A stretch of 64,000 nt of DNA from Paenibacillus sp. FSL H3-0469 (GTDB taxonomy: Bacteria > Bacillota > Bacilli > Paenibacillales > Paenibacillaceae): positions 186,001-250,000 of the forward strand of contig NZ_CP150302.1 of the NCBI RefSeq assembly GCF_038051945.1, written 5' to 3'. Made by a program: the position numbers and the translations under genes. Numbering within the stretch: position 1 is the first letter of the stretch; each line of letters begins with the position of its first letter. The notes beneath the pieces were generated by a model. That model was not told the DNA's origin. It saw only the letters and a list, made by a program, of their open reading frames with translations, and did not search any database. This document shows, one piece after another, positions 27,504 through 36,345 of this stretch.

Positions 27504-28397
27504 ATTTCTATACCGCATGATGAGGCATTTAAAAAGCTGCTGGAAACATTTTATCAGGAATTCATTGAGCTGTTCTTTCCTGAACTGGGTGCTATGCTGG
27601 ACTATAGTGAGACCCGGTTTCTGATGCAGGAATTGCTGGTGGATATTGTCGGCGAGGAGGCGCGGGAGCTGGATCTGCTGCTGGAGACCCGCTACAAAGG
27701 GCTGGACGGTTATATTCTCATTCACCTGGAGCCGCAATCGTACAGGGATAACGAATTCCGTGAACGAATGTTTATTTACTACAGCCGTTTATTCGAGCGT
27801 TACCGCAAAGACCACAAGCTGATCATCCCTATTGCGATTTTTACGTCAGATGAGGTCAGGGAGGAGCAGGATACGCTGGAGATATCCATTCCCGATCATT
27901 CCATTCTGCGCTTCCAGTTTCTTAAGGTGGAGCTGCGCAAGCAGAACTGGCGGCGGTTCATCGATTCGGATAATGCGGTGGCTGCTGCGTTATTGGCGAA
28001 GATGGGGTATACTACAAGAGAAGCGAGAGAAGTAAGGCGGGAATTCCTGCGCATGTTCATGAAGTTGAGAGCGCGGCTAGATCAGGGTCGGTTGGCGCTG
28101 ATTATGTCCGTAGCAGATCTGTACTTCAAGTCGGACCGGGCACAGGATGAGGAAATTCTAAGAGAATTAATCGATGACTACCCGGAGGAGGGAGAAGTAA
28201 TTATGGAACTCATGCCAGCTTGGAAGCGTTGGGGCTATGAAGAGGGTATTGCGGAAGGTATGGAGAAAGGTATTGAGAAAGGCAAAGAAGAAGGCCAGGC
28301 GGAGACGATTCGTAAGCTGTTGCTCCACGGTTTTTCTCCTGAAGCGGTATCCAAGGCCGTTGAATTGCCACTGGAAGAGATTAAGAAGCTGATGTGA
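27504..28397 (+). CDS. Rpn-family recombination-promoting nuclease / putative transposase, apparent ATT start
   Basis: The first ATG (27594) would remove the conserved family start. AGGAGG at 27490-27495 points, 8 bases on, to ATT 27504, and no ATG, GTG or TTG exists in frame between the stop at 27483 and 27594. The upstream residues ISIPHDEAFKKLLETFYQEF are typical of the Rpn N-terminus, which confirms that the frame is translated. The PD-(D/E)xK nuclease core shows LDLLLETRYKG and the IHLEPQS strand. The C-terminus (GIAEGMEKGIEKGKEEGQAE, then a short helix) is the usual charged repeat tail. The protein is 297 residues. It may cut DNA during recombination; a single gene with its own terminator. 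Confidence 0.8.
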   Translation: MSIPHDEAFKKLLETFYQEFIELFFPELGAMLDYSETRFLMQELLVDIVGEEARELDLLLETRYKGLDGYILIHLEPQSYRDNEFRERMFIYYSRLFERYRKDHKLIIPIAIFTSDEVREEQDTLEISIPDHSILRFQFLKVELRKQNWRRFIDSDNAVAAALLAKMGYTTREAREVRREFLRMFMKLRARLDQGRLALIMSVADLYFKSDRAQDEEILRELIDDYPEEGEVIMELMPAWKRWGYEEGIAEGMEKGIEKGKEEGQAETIRKLLLHGFSPEAVSKAVELPLEEIKKLM

Positions 28398-28402
28398 ATA
28401 CA

Positions 28403-28432
28403 GATCCGGGCAGATGTTGCCCGGGTCTTTTT
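28403..28432 (+). terminator. Terminator of the Rpn gene
   Basis: GATCCGGGCA pairs with TGCCCGGGTC around a short GATGT loop and is followed by five T. Confidence 0.85.
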
Positions 28433-28549
28433 ATGATAGGCTCTTTTACAGGAATATTATGTTATCCCGTCCTGAAAGTCGTTGCAAAAGTATGTATAAT
28501 CGTTGAATGCCTATATTAGCGGGGCGCAGATTTTTTATTATACTGTTCT

Positions 28550-28563
28550 TGTAAGCGATTACA
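28550..28563. promoter_or_regulatory. cre box (CcpA site) of the orphan sugar-binding lipoprotein gene
   Basis: TGTAAGCGATTACA fits TGWNANCGNTNWCA without mismatch. It lies 26 bases before the GTG start and just after a possible -10 box TATACT (28539-28544), a position where CcpA would block initiation or elongation. Confidence 0.75.
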
Positions 28564-28588
28564 CACATATAGCTGGGGGGAAATTCTA

Positions 28589-30178
28589 GTGAATAAGAAA
28601 AAAGCAATGACACTGATGTCCAGTATCCTGATGATCTCTCTGCTTAGCGCTTGCGGAGGCGGTAACGGGAATGCCGGCGGAAACGCAGCGGAGCCGAAGG
28701 CCTCAGCCGCAGCAACGGAAGCTACAGGAACAAACGCCCAGCCAGCCAAGGATGCCGGTGCAGTGGATACATCCCAGCCTGTTACCCTGAAGATGATCTT
28801 CGTAGGTCCGAAGCCGGTTGATTACGATCAGGTATTCGGGGAGATCAATAAGAAGCTCAAGGAGAAAATAAACGCAACACTCGAAGCCGAATTCCTGGAC
28901 TGGTCCGACTGGGCGCAGAAATATCCGCTGAAGCTGGCGGCTAACGAGGACTTCGATCTGATCTATGCCGCCAACTGGGCAGGCTATAACGACCAGGCAC
29001 TCAAAGGCGGGTTCCTGGAGCTGACGAACGAGATGCTGGAGAAATATGCACCGATGACCTGGAAGGCGATGCCTGAAATAGCCTGGGGTCAGGCGAAGGT
29101 GAACGGCAAGCTGTATATGGTGCCTCAGAACCGCGGTGAAACCGTAGAGAAGCTGATTCTGTACCGCGAAGACTTGCGAAAAAAATATAATCTGCCGGAG
29201 ATCAACAGCCCGGAGGCATACGCCAACTATCTCAAGACTATATCCGGTAAAGAGAAGGGAATGACCCCATTCGTACCGGAAACCGGAGACTGGAAGCTGC
29301 ATAATCTGGACCGGATCCTGCTCAAGCAGCAGAATGAATGGAATCTGTTCGACCTCGATCTGCCGATGGGCTTCAAGCTGGATGATCCGGCCGGTAAAGT
29401 ATTCAACTTATATGAGACTCCTGAATTCAAGGAGCTTGTCTACTATTATAAAGATCTGGCCGAGAATAACGCCTGGTCAAAGAGCGCACTGAACAGCAAG
29501 CTGGATCATCAGCAGGAATTCAAGGCAGGCAAGGCTGCCTCCATCACCCACAATTTGGGTACGCTGGGCGCTTTGATGACCGATATGCGGGAGAAGAACT
29601 CCCCGTATGAGCTGGCTCTGGCCGATATTAACCCGGATAAGAAAAAATCCGTTGCCGTCTCTACGCAGAATGGCGTAGCCATTCACTCCACCTCCAAGCA
29701 GCCGGAACGTGCACTGATGATGATCGATCTGCTCCAGAACGACAAAGAGCTGCATGATCTGATGATGAACGGCATCACGGCGGTACATTATAATCCGGTC
29801 GGTGAAGATAAATTCACGAACGCCGAGAAGAATGCCAACTACACCGGCTTCTCCAACTGGGGCTTCAACTCCCCGCTGAACCGGGATAATGCTTCCTTCC
29901 CGGACGAAGCGAACGCCCTGACTGACAAATGGGAGAAAGAGGTCTATCACTATCCGCTGGAGACCTTCGTCTTCGATAACAGCAAGGTGAAGACAGAAGT
30001 GGCCAACGTAGGCAATGTGATGCTGCAATACGGCATTCCGCTGGAATACGGAACGGTGAAGGATGTAGATGCGGGTCTGGCTAAGCTCCAACAGCAGGTA
30101 AAGGCAGCTGGTATCGATACCATCATCGCAGAGGTGCAGCGCCAGATTGATGAATTCCTGGCGAACTCAGCCCAGTAA
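28589..30178 (+). CDS. Extracellular solute-binding lipoprotein of a sugar ABC transporter (DUF3502 type), GTG start
   Basis: GGGGGG lies 8 bases before GTG 28589. A lipoprotein signal ends in LLSAC, so the mature protein is anchored at Cys21. The rest (529 residues in all) is a type 1 extracellular binding protein with LKMIFVGPKPVDYDQVFGEI at the start and the DUF3502-type C-terminal part. It should bind an oligosaccharide for LplB/YtcP permeases. No permease lies next to it, so it is an orphan that may use permeases elsewhere. A perfect cre box indicates catabolite repression. Confidence 0.88.
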   Translation: MNKKKAMTLMSSILMISLLSACGGGNGNAGGNAAEPKASAAATEATGTNAQPAKDAGAVDTSQPVTLKMIFVGPKPVDYDQVFGEINKKLKEKINATLEAEFLDWSDWAQKYPLKLAANEDFDLIYAANWAGYNDQALKGGFLELTNEMLEKYAPMTWKAMPEIAWGQAKVNGKLYMVPQNRGETVEKLILYREDLRKKYNLPEINSPEAYANYLKTISGKEKGMTPFVPETGDWKLHNLDRILLKQQNEWNLFDLDLPMGFKLDDPAGKVFNLYETPEFKELVYYYKDLAENNAWSKSALNSKLDHQQEFKAGKAASITHNLGTLGALMTDMREKNSPYELALADINPDKKKSVAVSTQNGVAIHSTSKQPERALMMIDLLQNDKELHDLMMNGITAVHYNPVGEDKFTNAEKNANYTGFSNWGFNSPLNRDNASFPDEANALTDKWEKEVYHYPLETFVFDNSKVKTEVANVGNVMLQYGIPLEYGTVKDVDAGLAKLQQQVKAAGIDTIIAEVQRQIDEFLANSAQ

Positions 30179-30216
30179 GCCAGGGCAACTCCGTTACACC
30201 CTATATGTACAATATG

Positions 30217-30262
30217 GCAGCGGTTCTCCCTTTATGGGCGAACCGCTGTTTCATGTTTTTTA
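30217..30262 (+). terminator. Terminator of the orphan binding protein gene
   Basis: AGCGGTTC..CCC pairs with GGG..GAACCGCT, followed by GTTTCATGTTTTTT. Confidence 0.8.
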
Positions 30263-30383
30263 GGCCTGTTCATCTTCTGTTCATCTTGCCGTCACTCTGG
30301 GGACATTTTGGCAGGCTATGCTGTCTGTAGCGCCGAATCAGGCGGCTTGTACCATTAAGATCAAGATAGGAGTAGATGCAGCA

Positions 30384-32507
30384 ATGAAGCTAAGAGAGAG
30401 AAGAACCACGAAGACAAGCATACGCACAGCAAGCGCAAAATATTCTTTGGCAGCAGCAGCGCTCGTACTGACTATGCTTGCTCCCATGTCCGCTATGGCT
30501 GCACCAGCCGCCGGGGCGCTTGGGCCTGCCCAATACACTGCAGTCCAGAAGCTCGCGGAGGATAAGGCCGCACTGCTGACCGAAACTTACGGTATCCCAA
30601 GTGTGCAGTATGCGCTAATTGATCATGGTAAGATTGTAGTCTCTGGCCAGAGCGGCAAAAACGATCTGAACGGCAAGCGTCCCCTTACATCCAATACCAT
30701 ATATGGGGTAGGCTCAACGAGTAAAATGATGCTGACCGCCGCTGTGATGAAGCTTGTAGATGAAGGGAAAGTAGATCTGGATGCTCCCGTAGTGAACTAC
30801 ATTCCCGAATTCAAGATGAAGGACAGCTGGTACACGCAGATTACCCCGCGTATGCTGCTCAATCATTCTTCCGGCCTGCTCGGCAAACCGGGTCCGAATG
30901 TGGCGCTCTATAACGATAATGATTCGTACGCACACGATCATTTGCTGGAACAACTGGCCACTCAGAACCTGAAGGCAGATCCGGGAGCCTTCTCCGTCTA
31001 CTGCAACGACGGCTTCACCTTGGCTGAGATCCTGGTCGAACGGGTCAGCGGCATGAGCTTCACAACATTTTTGCACAAGAACATCACTAAGCCTCTGGAG
31101 ATGAACCATACCAGAACCCCGCGTGACCCTATGGATCTGAAGGCAATGGCCGGTATCTATTCTCCGACTTATGAGAGGCAGCTTCCCCAGGAGAATTACG
31201 CGGTTATCGGTTCGGGCGGAATCTTCTCTACAGCGGAGGATCTGGTGCGATTCTCGCAGATTTTCACGGCTCAGAACAAGGGCATTCTCTCGAAGAATTC
31301 CTTAACCGCCATGGCCCAGCCAGAGTATAAAAAAGGCATGTGGCCTCCGGCAAGCGACGGCTCCTTAGCTTATGGATTAGGATGGGACAGCGTAGAACTG
31401 TTTCCCTTCAACCAATACGGAATCCAGGCGCTGGTCAAAGGCGGAGACACTATGTCCTATCACTCCTCGCTAGTGGTGCTCCCAGAATTGAACCTGGCTG
31501 CGGCTGTGATCTCTTCAGACGGTTCAAGCTTGATCGATCAAATGATGGCAAGTGAACTGCTCCTCCGTGTGCTTCAGGACAAACAAATCATTAAGCAGTT
31601 GAAGCCGGAACAATCCTTCGGGACTCCAGTACCCGCCGTTATGCCCAAGGAAGTCTCGCAATATGCCGGTCTCTATGGCAACTCTGCGTTGTTAAAGGCA
31701 GAGATCACTCCGGCAGGGGAACTGTCTGTAGCAGCGAGCGGCGTGCCGGACAGTGCTGTGCAGAAGTATACGTACACAGCCGACGGCTCTTTTGTAAATA
31801 AAGAAGGAACGGAAAAAATAAAATTCGTGGTGGAGAAAAATGGGCGTACCTATATGTGGTCCCGTTCTTATATAAGTGTACCGGAGCTTGGACAGGCGGC
31901 GACCTCTGAATACACTGCTGAGAAGCTTGATCCCAATCCCTTATCTGCAGAGGTTGCAGACGCATGGGAGAAGCGGGACAATACCCGATATTATTCGATA
32001 TCCGAGAAGTATTCATCGATGCTCTATCAATACGGGCTGCCGGTTGTACCAGTCAGCTTGGACAAAAATACACCGGGATATATTAACGGCCATAAGATTC
32101 TGAGCGCAAATCAGGTATTAAATGAACAGCAGATTCCCGGGATGGCAGGCCGTGACAATATGCAGATCGATTTCTATACAGATAATGGAATAGAGTATAT
32201 GGCGGTAGCAGGCAGCCTGTACATTAGTGAACAAGCGGTCACAGACCTCTATGCAGGCGCGAAGTCATCCGCAACGGTCTCAGCAAGCGGCTATGCCAAG
32301 TGGTACAGTGTGCCGAAGTCAGCCCAAGGGAAGCTTATGACCGTAAAGTTACCTGCGAACAGCTCTTTTGCGGTATATGATCAAGCCGGAATCTGTGTGA
32401 ACCACACCGTGGTTAGCGGGAAGAATCAGGTCCTGCTGCCAGAGCAGGGTAAGATTGTATTTGCAGGCGGGGCGGGTGCGAAGTTCCAGATTACACTTAA
32501 GAAGTAA
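30384..32507 (+). CDS. Secreted beta-lactamase-family serine hydrolase with C-terminal domains
   Basis: The longer frame from 30318 lacks a site; TAGGAG lies 11 bases before ATG 30384, giving 707 residues. A Sec signal peptide ([20 protein letters not shown]) is followed by a class C/PBP-type domain with S111-x-x-K114 (STSK), Y206-C-N208 and a late KGGDT motif as the KTG counterpart. From about residue 430 come beta-rich domains of the kind seen in bacillar FmtA/PbpE-like proteins. The target may be a peptidoglycan peptide, D-amino-acid ester or other ester. It is monocistronic with a strong terminator. Confidence 0.85.
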   Translation: MKLRERRTTKTSIRTASAKYSLAAAALVLTMLAPMSAMAAPAAGALGPAQYTAVQKLAEDKAALLTETYGIPSVQYALIDHGKIVVSGQSGKNDLNGKRPLTSNTIYGVGSTSKMMLTAAVMKLVDEGKVDLDAPVVNYIPEFKMKDSWYTQITPRMLLNHSSGLLGKPGPNVALYNDNDSYAHDHLLEQLATQNLKADPGAFSVYCNDGFTLAEILVERVSGMSFTTFLHKNITKPLEMNHTRTPRDPMDLKAMAGIYSPTYERQLPQENYAVIGSGGIFSTAEDLVRFSQIFTAQNKGILSKNSLTAMAQPEYKKGMWPPASDGSLAYGLGWDSVELFPFNQYGIQALVKGGDTMSYHSSLVVLPELNLAAAVISSDGSSLIDQMMASELLLRVLQDKQIIKQLKPEQSFGTPVPAVMPKEVSQYAGLYGNSALLKAEITPAGELSVAASGVPDSAVQKYTYTADGSFVNKEGTEKIKFVVEKNGRTYMWSRSYISVPELGQAATSEYTAEKLDPNPLSAEVADAWEKRDNTRYYSISEKYSSMLYQYGLPVVPVSLDKNTPGYINGHKILSANQVLNEQQIPGMAGRDNMQIDFYTDNGIEYMAVAGSLYISEQAVTDLYAGAKSSATVSASGYAKWYSVPKSAQGKLMTVKLPANSSFAVYDQAGICVNHTVVSGKNQVLLPEQGKIVFAGGAGAKFQITLKK

Positions 32508-32542
32508 ATGGAGATACCAGGGTAGCGGTATATTTAGAATCA

Positions 32543-32580
32543 ACAAGCAGGCGGGGGCGGCAACCCCCTCCTGCTTGTTT
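32543..32580 (+). terminator. Terminator of the serine hydrolase gene
   Basis: ACAAGCAGG..GGGGG pairs with CCCCC..CCTGCTTGT and is followed by a T-rich end. Confidence 0.85.
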
Positions 32581-32581
32581 G

Positions 32582-32685
32582 TGCAAATATAAGAATTTAT
32601 ATGTTTTACACGATAACTTATCCTTCTATTTCTCGCTGAAACGGTACCGTCCTTTAAAAGGACGGCAAATCCGTTTCCACTTGGT
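32582..32685 (-). repeat. Dispersed hairpin repeat, copy 2 (3' of the flavoprotein gene)
   Basis: About 90 percent identical to 5384-5483, in the minus orientation, beginning about 4 bases after the stop of the 32689 gene. The hairpin is even better paired here: GAAACGG with CCGTTTC and GCCGTCC..TTT with AAAGGACGG. The same A/T-rich tail of about 50 bases follows. Confidence 0.78.
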
Positions 32686-32688
32686 AAA

Positions 32689-34041
32689 TCAGCTTGTGGT
32701 GCGGGCTGGCGGGATGCTCTGCGGATTGTTGAACACATTGCCTGGATCATATTTCGCCTTGACTCTGCGTAATCTGGCATAATTCGTTCCATAATAGACC
32801 GGTCCGGAATGCTTGATGCCCTGGTCAGGCACATTGATATAGCTTCCCACGATGAACGGCTGAAGCTTGCGGCGGGTGTTGCGGACGTAGAATATGTTTT
32901 TGGCGGCATCTGCTTTCTTGATCCAGGAGCTGTTCCACTCCACATAGAACTTAGCCTTGCGCCAGTAGAAGGCGGTGGCTTTAGGAGATTTACGGCTTAC
33001 GGCCCCACCCCAGTTGAGGAAAAAGAACCCGGCGTCTTTCCCCTCCACCTTCTCCAGGAACTCACGCATCGGCTTGAATGCCTGCTGCGGGAACGGTTTT
33101 CGTCCGAAGCCGCTGGAGAACTGGTTGCTGAACCGCTGGGTCTGTACCGGATCGGGAGCAAGCAAGAAGCTGACTACCTGCGGATAAGGCAGAGAACGAA
33201 TCGTTTGGATCGTAGGCGTTCCTACGCTTGTAATGGGCTTCAAGAGGCGGATCGCCTCGGCCTTAGATCCCAGAAAAAGTCCCAGCATGCTGACATTTCC
33301 GCCTTTTTTGGGACCGATGGATAATTCGCTGCCCAGTCTCGTATTCACTGCGGGAGCCCAGCGCTGCCAGGTCTTCAGCACCTTCTCGAACTGGCTCCAG
33401 GGCCAGGTGATGCGGAATACGGTCGCTGTGGCCGGAGCCGGGCGTACTTTGAATTTGTAACGGGTGCATACGCCGAAATTCCCTCCGCCGCCTCCGCGGG
33501 AAGCCCAGAGAAGATCGGCATTATTCTTTTTATTTGCGATAATAATCCTGCCTTTGGCATCGACCATTTCGAGCTCCACAAGATTATCGCTGACCAGCCC
33601 CAGGGTACGCTGAAGCGGGCCAATCCCGCCGCCCAGGGTAATGCCGCCGATCCCAACGGTCGGACTATCCCCGAAAGGCGCCATATACCCCTTCCGGGCA
33701 AGTGTATGGGCGATTCTCCCTACCGTATTTCCGGCTCCGACCACGGCTGTTCCCGCTTTTGAGTTGAGCTTAATGCTTTTCATTTCACTGACATCAATGA
33801 CGATGCCGCCGTTCACCTGGGACAGATTGACCTCCAGCGCATGTCTGCCGCCTCTGGGCCGGATGGGAATCCGGTGCTCGTTGGCATATTTGATGGCATT
33901 GGCTACATCCTGCGTCTTCTTCGCGAAGACAAATACCTTCGGGAAGCGGTCGGTATGCGGGTCCCAATTTTTGCGTGCGGTCTCATAACCCGGGTCACCT
34001 TTAAAGATTACGCGTCCGGTAAGCTTCGTTCCTGAGTTCAC
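32689..34041 (-). CDS. FAD-linked oxidoreductase of the BBE/berberine-bridge family, GTG start
   Basis: AAAAGGAG lies 10 bases before GTG 34041, giving 450 residues. The PCMH-type FAD domain has RPRGGRHALE, whose His normally carries the 8-alpha flavin bond, and GGITLGGGIGPLQRTLGL. The C-terminal BBE motif NYARLRRVKAKYDPGNVFNN is complete. The position of the second flavin-linking cysteine (GTCPTVG in bicovalent members) reads GDSPTVG, so the flavin is probably bound only through His. It would oxidise a sugar or alcohol with oxygen. No signal peptide is seen, and the gene stands alone, divergent from the iron-regulated locus. Confidence 0.85.
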   Translation of the reverse strand: MNSGTKLTGRVIFKGDPGYETARKNWDPHTDRFPKVFVFAKKTQDVANAIKYANEHRIPIRPRGGRHALEVNLSQVNGGIVIDVSEMKSIKLNSKAGTAVVGAGNTVGRIAHTLARKGYMAPFGDSPTVGIGGITLGGGIGPLQRTLGLVSDNLVELEMVDAKGRIIIANKKNNADLLWASRGGGGGNFGVCTRYKFKVRPAPATATVFRITWPWSQFEKVLKTWQRWAPAVNTRLGSELSIGPKKGGNVSMLGLFLGSKAEAIRLLKPITSVGTPTIQTIRSLPYPQVVSFLLAPDPVQTQRFSNQFSSGFGRKPFPQQAFKPMREFLEKVEGKDAGFFFLNWGGAVSRKSPKATAFYWRKAKFYVEWNSSWIKKADAAKNIFYVRNTRRKLQPFIVGSYINVPDQGIKHSGPVYYGTNYARLRRVKAKYDPGNVFNNPQSIPPARTTS

Positions 34042-34151
34042 TGGTTTCCAGCTCCTTTTGAGCTAATATTGGCATACATGGAAATGACTTTGACTAGGTT
34101 ATCGTATGCAGGGCGTTAGTCTATGGCGTGGGCTATAATATGGGGTGTTAA

Positions 34152-34166
34152 TGAGAATGGTTATCA
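34152..34166. promoter_or_regulatory. Fur box upstream of the AraC gene
   Basis: TGAGAATGGTTATCA matches the 7-1-7 Fur site TGATAATnATTATCA at 12 of 14 positions. It lies 13 bases after a TATAAT (34134-34139) and 60 bases before the AraC start. Confidence 0.65.
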
Positions 34167-34225
34167 ATTATAATGTGATTAACCGGCAAAGAATACAACG
34201 AAATAAAGATAAGCGGGGAATAGAG

Positions 34226-35788
34226 ATGAAGCTGAACGAACATATACAGTGGTGGAACCATGCATCGGTCAGGATTATGGATATCCGCAGAGGGAGACTC
34301 CCGGCAGGCTCGGCACTTCCGTATTACCAATTGCCTGCGAGTGCATTCCTGTATGCAGCGCAGGGACAGGCACAAGTACAGCTGGATGAGCTACAGACTA
34401 CCTTGAGACGTAATCAGCTCGTGCATGGCGGGCGGGGAGCGGTTCTTGCGGTGCACGCGGATGAGGCCTTCGAATACTTCCTGGTGCTGTACAAGGCAGT
34501 GCTGATGCTGCCTCAATCGGGCAGAGGGATAAAGCTGCTGGAGCAGGAGAATCCGGCCAGGCATCAATACAGCTTCAGTCCAACTTACGCGCATCCCCTG
34601 CTGGACCGGCTAGAACAGATGCACATAGAATGGTTAACCGCAGATCCGCTGCAGCATCTCTATGTAAGATCGCTGTTTCTTCAGCTTGTGCATGAGGTGC
34701 TGGCTCAGATGAAGCAGCAGGGTCTTGTTCCGGTTCAGCCGGACCTGCTGGCCCAGGCTCTGCGGTTCATGCGGGAGCATTACAGGGAGCAGATCACACT
34801 GGATACTCTGGCTGATCAATTTGATTGCAGCGTCAGCTACCTGAGCAAGCTGTTCAAGAGCCGGATGCAGGCAGGGCCTATCCGTGTACTTACACAGATC
34901 CGCATGGAGAGGGCAGCGCATGATCTGCTGCATAGCGGATATAGCGTGCAGGAGATCGCGGAACGCACAGGTTATCCCGATGCCCATACCTTCAGCCGGA
35001 ATTTCAAGAAGTACTATGGTAGCCCGCCGGTACAATTCAGAATGAGAATGGATACCCAGCTGCTTGTGCAAGAATCGCCTGTTGTTGATCCGATAACTGC
35101 CCTTGTAGCTCATAATTCCAGGTGCTATAGTATCCAAAGTAGTGAGAACTATTATCATTTACGGCGAAAAGGGGGATTACCAGTAATGCGGGGAACGAAG
35201 ACGGCATCTATGGCTACAGCGGTTTTATTATTGTGCGTAACCCTGCTGCTAAGCGCATGTTCGGGGGCTGGTGCAGGGACACCGGCGAATAATGGTGCGG
35301 CAGGAAATAAGGCGGCTCAATCCGTGAGTACGTCCAATCCGGGGAGTGAAGCGGCGGCTCCGGGCTCTACTACAGACAATACGGCTGCAGCAACGAAGGT
35401 GTATACTGACGGCAAGGGAGAGGTCACTATTCCAGTAAACCCGCAGCGGATTATTGATCTGACAGGCAGCGCAATCGGCAATCTGCTGGTGCTCGGTGTG
35501 AAGCCGGTCGCAGCTTCGGATGACTCCTTGCAGAATCCGTTCCATGCGGGTCAGCTGGATGATATCGTGAATATCGGGGCGGAGCCGAATGCTGAGGCTA
35601 TTCTCAAGCTGGACCCGGATCTGATTCTGACTTTTGACTATATCGAAGAAGCCCAGTATGAGCAGCTTGTCCAGATCGCTCCGGTGGTCCGGCTGAAATA
35701 CGGCGGGGGTACTCCGCAGGACCTGTTGCTCGAATTCGGCAAGATTACCGGCAAGGAAGCAGAGGCGCAGCAGTGGATTGACGGGTAG
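34226..35788 (+). CDS. AraC-family iron regulator whose frame runs into the downstream binding-protein gene
   Basis: GCGGGGA lies about 7 bases before ATG 34226; longer starts lack a site. Residues 1-170 are a cupin-like sensor region, and about 180-280 hold two HTH motifs of AraC type (LDTLADQFDCSVSYLSKLFK and VQEIAERTGYPDAHTFSRNFKKYYG), the natural end of such a protein. No stop follows: the frame stays open through a promoter, a Fur box and the signal peptide of the next gene, until TAG at 35786. In B. subtilis Btr a similar AraC domain is fused to a siderophore-binding domain, but without a lipoprotein signal. Either a stop was lost or this is an unusual fusion. Confidence 0.75.
   Translation: MKLNEHIQWWNHASVRIMDIRRGRLPAGSALPYYQLPASAFLYAAQGQAQVQLDELQTTLRRNQLVHGGRGAVLAVHADEAFEYFLVLYKAVLMLPQSGRGIKLLEQENPARHQYSFSPTYAHPLLDRLEQMHIEWLTADPLQHLYVRSLFLQLVHEVLAQMKQQGLVPVQPDLLAQALRFMREHYREQITLDTLADQFDCSVSYLSKLFKSRMQAGPIRVLTQIRMERAAHDLLHSGYSVQEIAERTGYPDAHTFSRNFKKYYGSPPVQFRMRMDTQLLVQESPVVDPITALVAHNSRCYSIQSSENYYHLRRKGGLPVMRGTKTASMATAVLLLCVTLLLSACSGAGAGTPANNGAAGNKAAQSVSTSNPGSEAAAPGSTTDNTAAATKVYTDGKGEVTIPVNPQRIIDLTGSAIGNLLVLGVKPVAASDDSLQNPFHAGQLDDIVNIGAEPNAEAILKLDPDLILTFDYIEEAQYEQLVQIAPVVRLKYGGGTPQDLLLEFGKITGKEAEAQQWIDG
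35103..35157 (+). promoter_or_regulatory. Sigma-A promoter and Fur box of the siderophore-binding protein gene
   Basis: TTGTAG (35103-35108) and TATAGT (35126-35131) are 17 bases apart. TGAGAACTATTATCA (35143-35157) lies at the expected start site and fits the Fur consensus with two mismatches. Both sit inside the open AraC frame, which argues that the two genes were separate. Confidence 0.7.
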
Positions 35789-36208
35789 AACGTTAGAATC
35801 GCTGAAGTGAAGCCGAAGATTACTGAAGTTGTCGGGGACCAGACGGTATCGATTCTCCAGCCCTATGCGAAGGGCATCTATGCCTGGGGCAACAAGGGAG
35901 GAAGAGGCGGTGAGATTCTGTATGGGGACCTCGGCCTGAAGGCGCCGGAAATTATCCGGACCACGCTGATTGACGGGGAAGGCTTCGGAGGTGATCTGTC
36001 GCTGGAGCTGCTGCCGGAGTATGCGGGAGACTATATTTTCACCAGCAACTGGGGCTGGGATGACGGGGATGCGAATGTGGTCTACGGCAGCAAGGTATGG
36101 AAGTCACTCCCGGCTGTAAAGAATAATCGTGTCTATTTCATTGATGAGAAGGGTTCGTATTATAATGACCCGATCTCTCTGGAAGCACAGCTGAAATTCA
36201 TTGTGTAG
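35186..36208 (+). pseudogene. Fe3+-siderophore ABC substrate-binding lipoprotein interrupted by an in-frame TAG
   Basis: ATG 35186 follows AAAAGGGGG by 10 bases and starts a lipoprotein signal (TAVLLLCVTLLLSACSG). The mature part is a FeuA/FhuD-like helical-backbone binding protein: GEVTIPVNPQRIIDLTGSA, DPDLILTFDYIEEAQYEQL, then, after TAG at 35786-35788, the same frame continues with KPKITEVVGDQTVSILQP and LPEYAGDYIFTSNWGW to 36208. The only lesion is one codon in a variable stretch (QQWIDG-stop-NVRIAEV), so it is a recent nonsense mutation, a sequencing error or a suppressed amber. No permease genes follow. The carboxy part could only be made by read-through. Confidence 0.82.
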
Positions 36209-36261
36209 AGCTTTTTGGGAACGGGGCAATAATCTGGTCGGTGCGGCTGCGCAACTTGATG

Positions 36262-36289
36262 TTTACATTTCGTGTAATGTATATATACT
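36262..36289 (+). promoter_or_regulatory. Sigma-A promoter of ddh
   Basis: TTTACA and TATACT are 16 bases apart, 57 bases before the ddh start. Confidence 0.6.
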
Positions 36290-36345
36290 TAACTTTTGAA
36301 GGATTCATATCTCCGGGTTAACCGGCAAGGGAGGATATTACAGAC

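Noticed and set aside
28482..28500. TTGCAA followed by TATAAT as promoter of the orphan binding protein
   Set aside because: The spacing is only 7 bases, too short for sigma-A.
32349..32945. 198-aa minus-strand frame spanning the serine hydrolase end, the repeat and the flavoprotein end
   Set aside because: It reads through a terminator, a non-coding repeat and the ends of two real genes.
34226..36208. Deliberate Btr-like AraC and binding-protein fusion
   Set aside because: The middle holds a lipoprotein signal, a ribosome binding site, a sigma-A promoter and a Fur box, which fit two separate genes better; kept only as an alternative.
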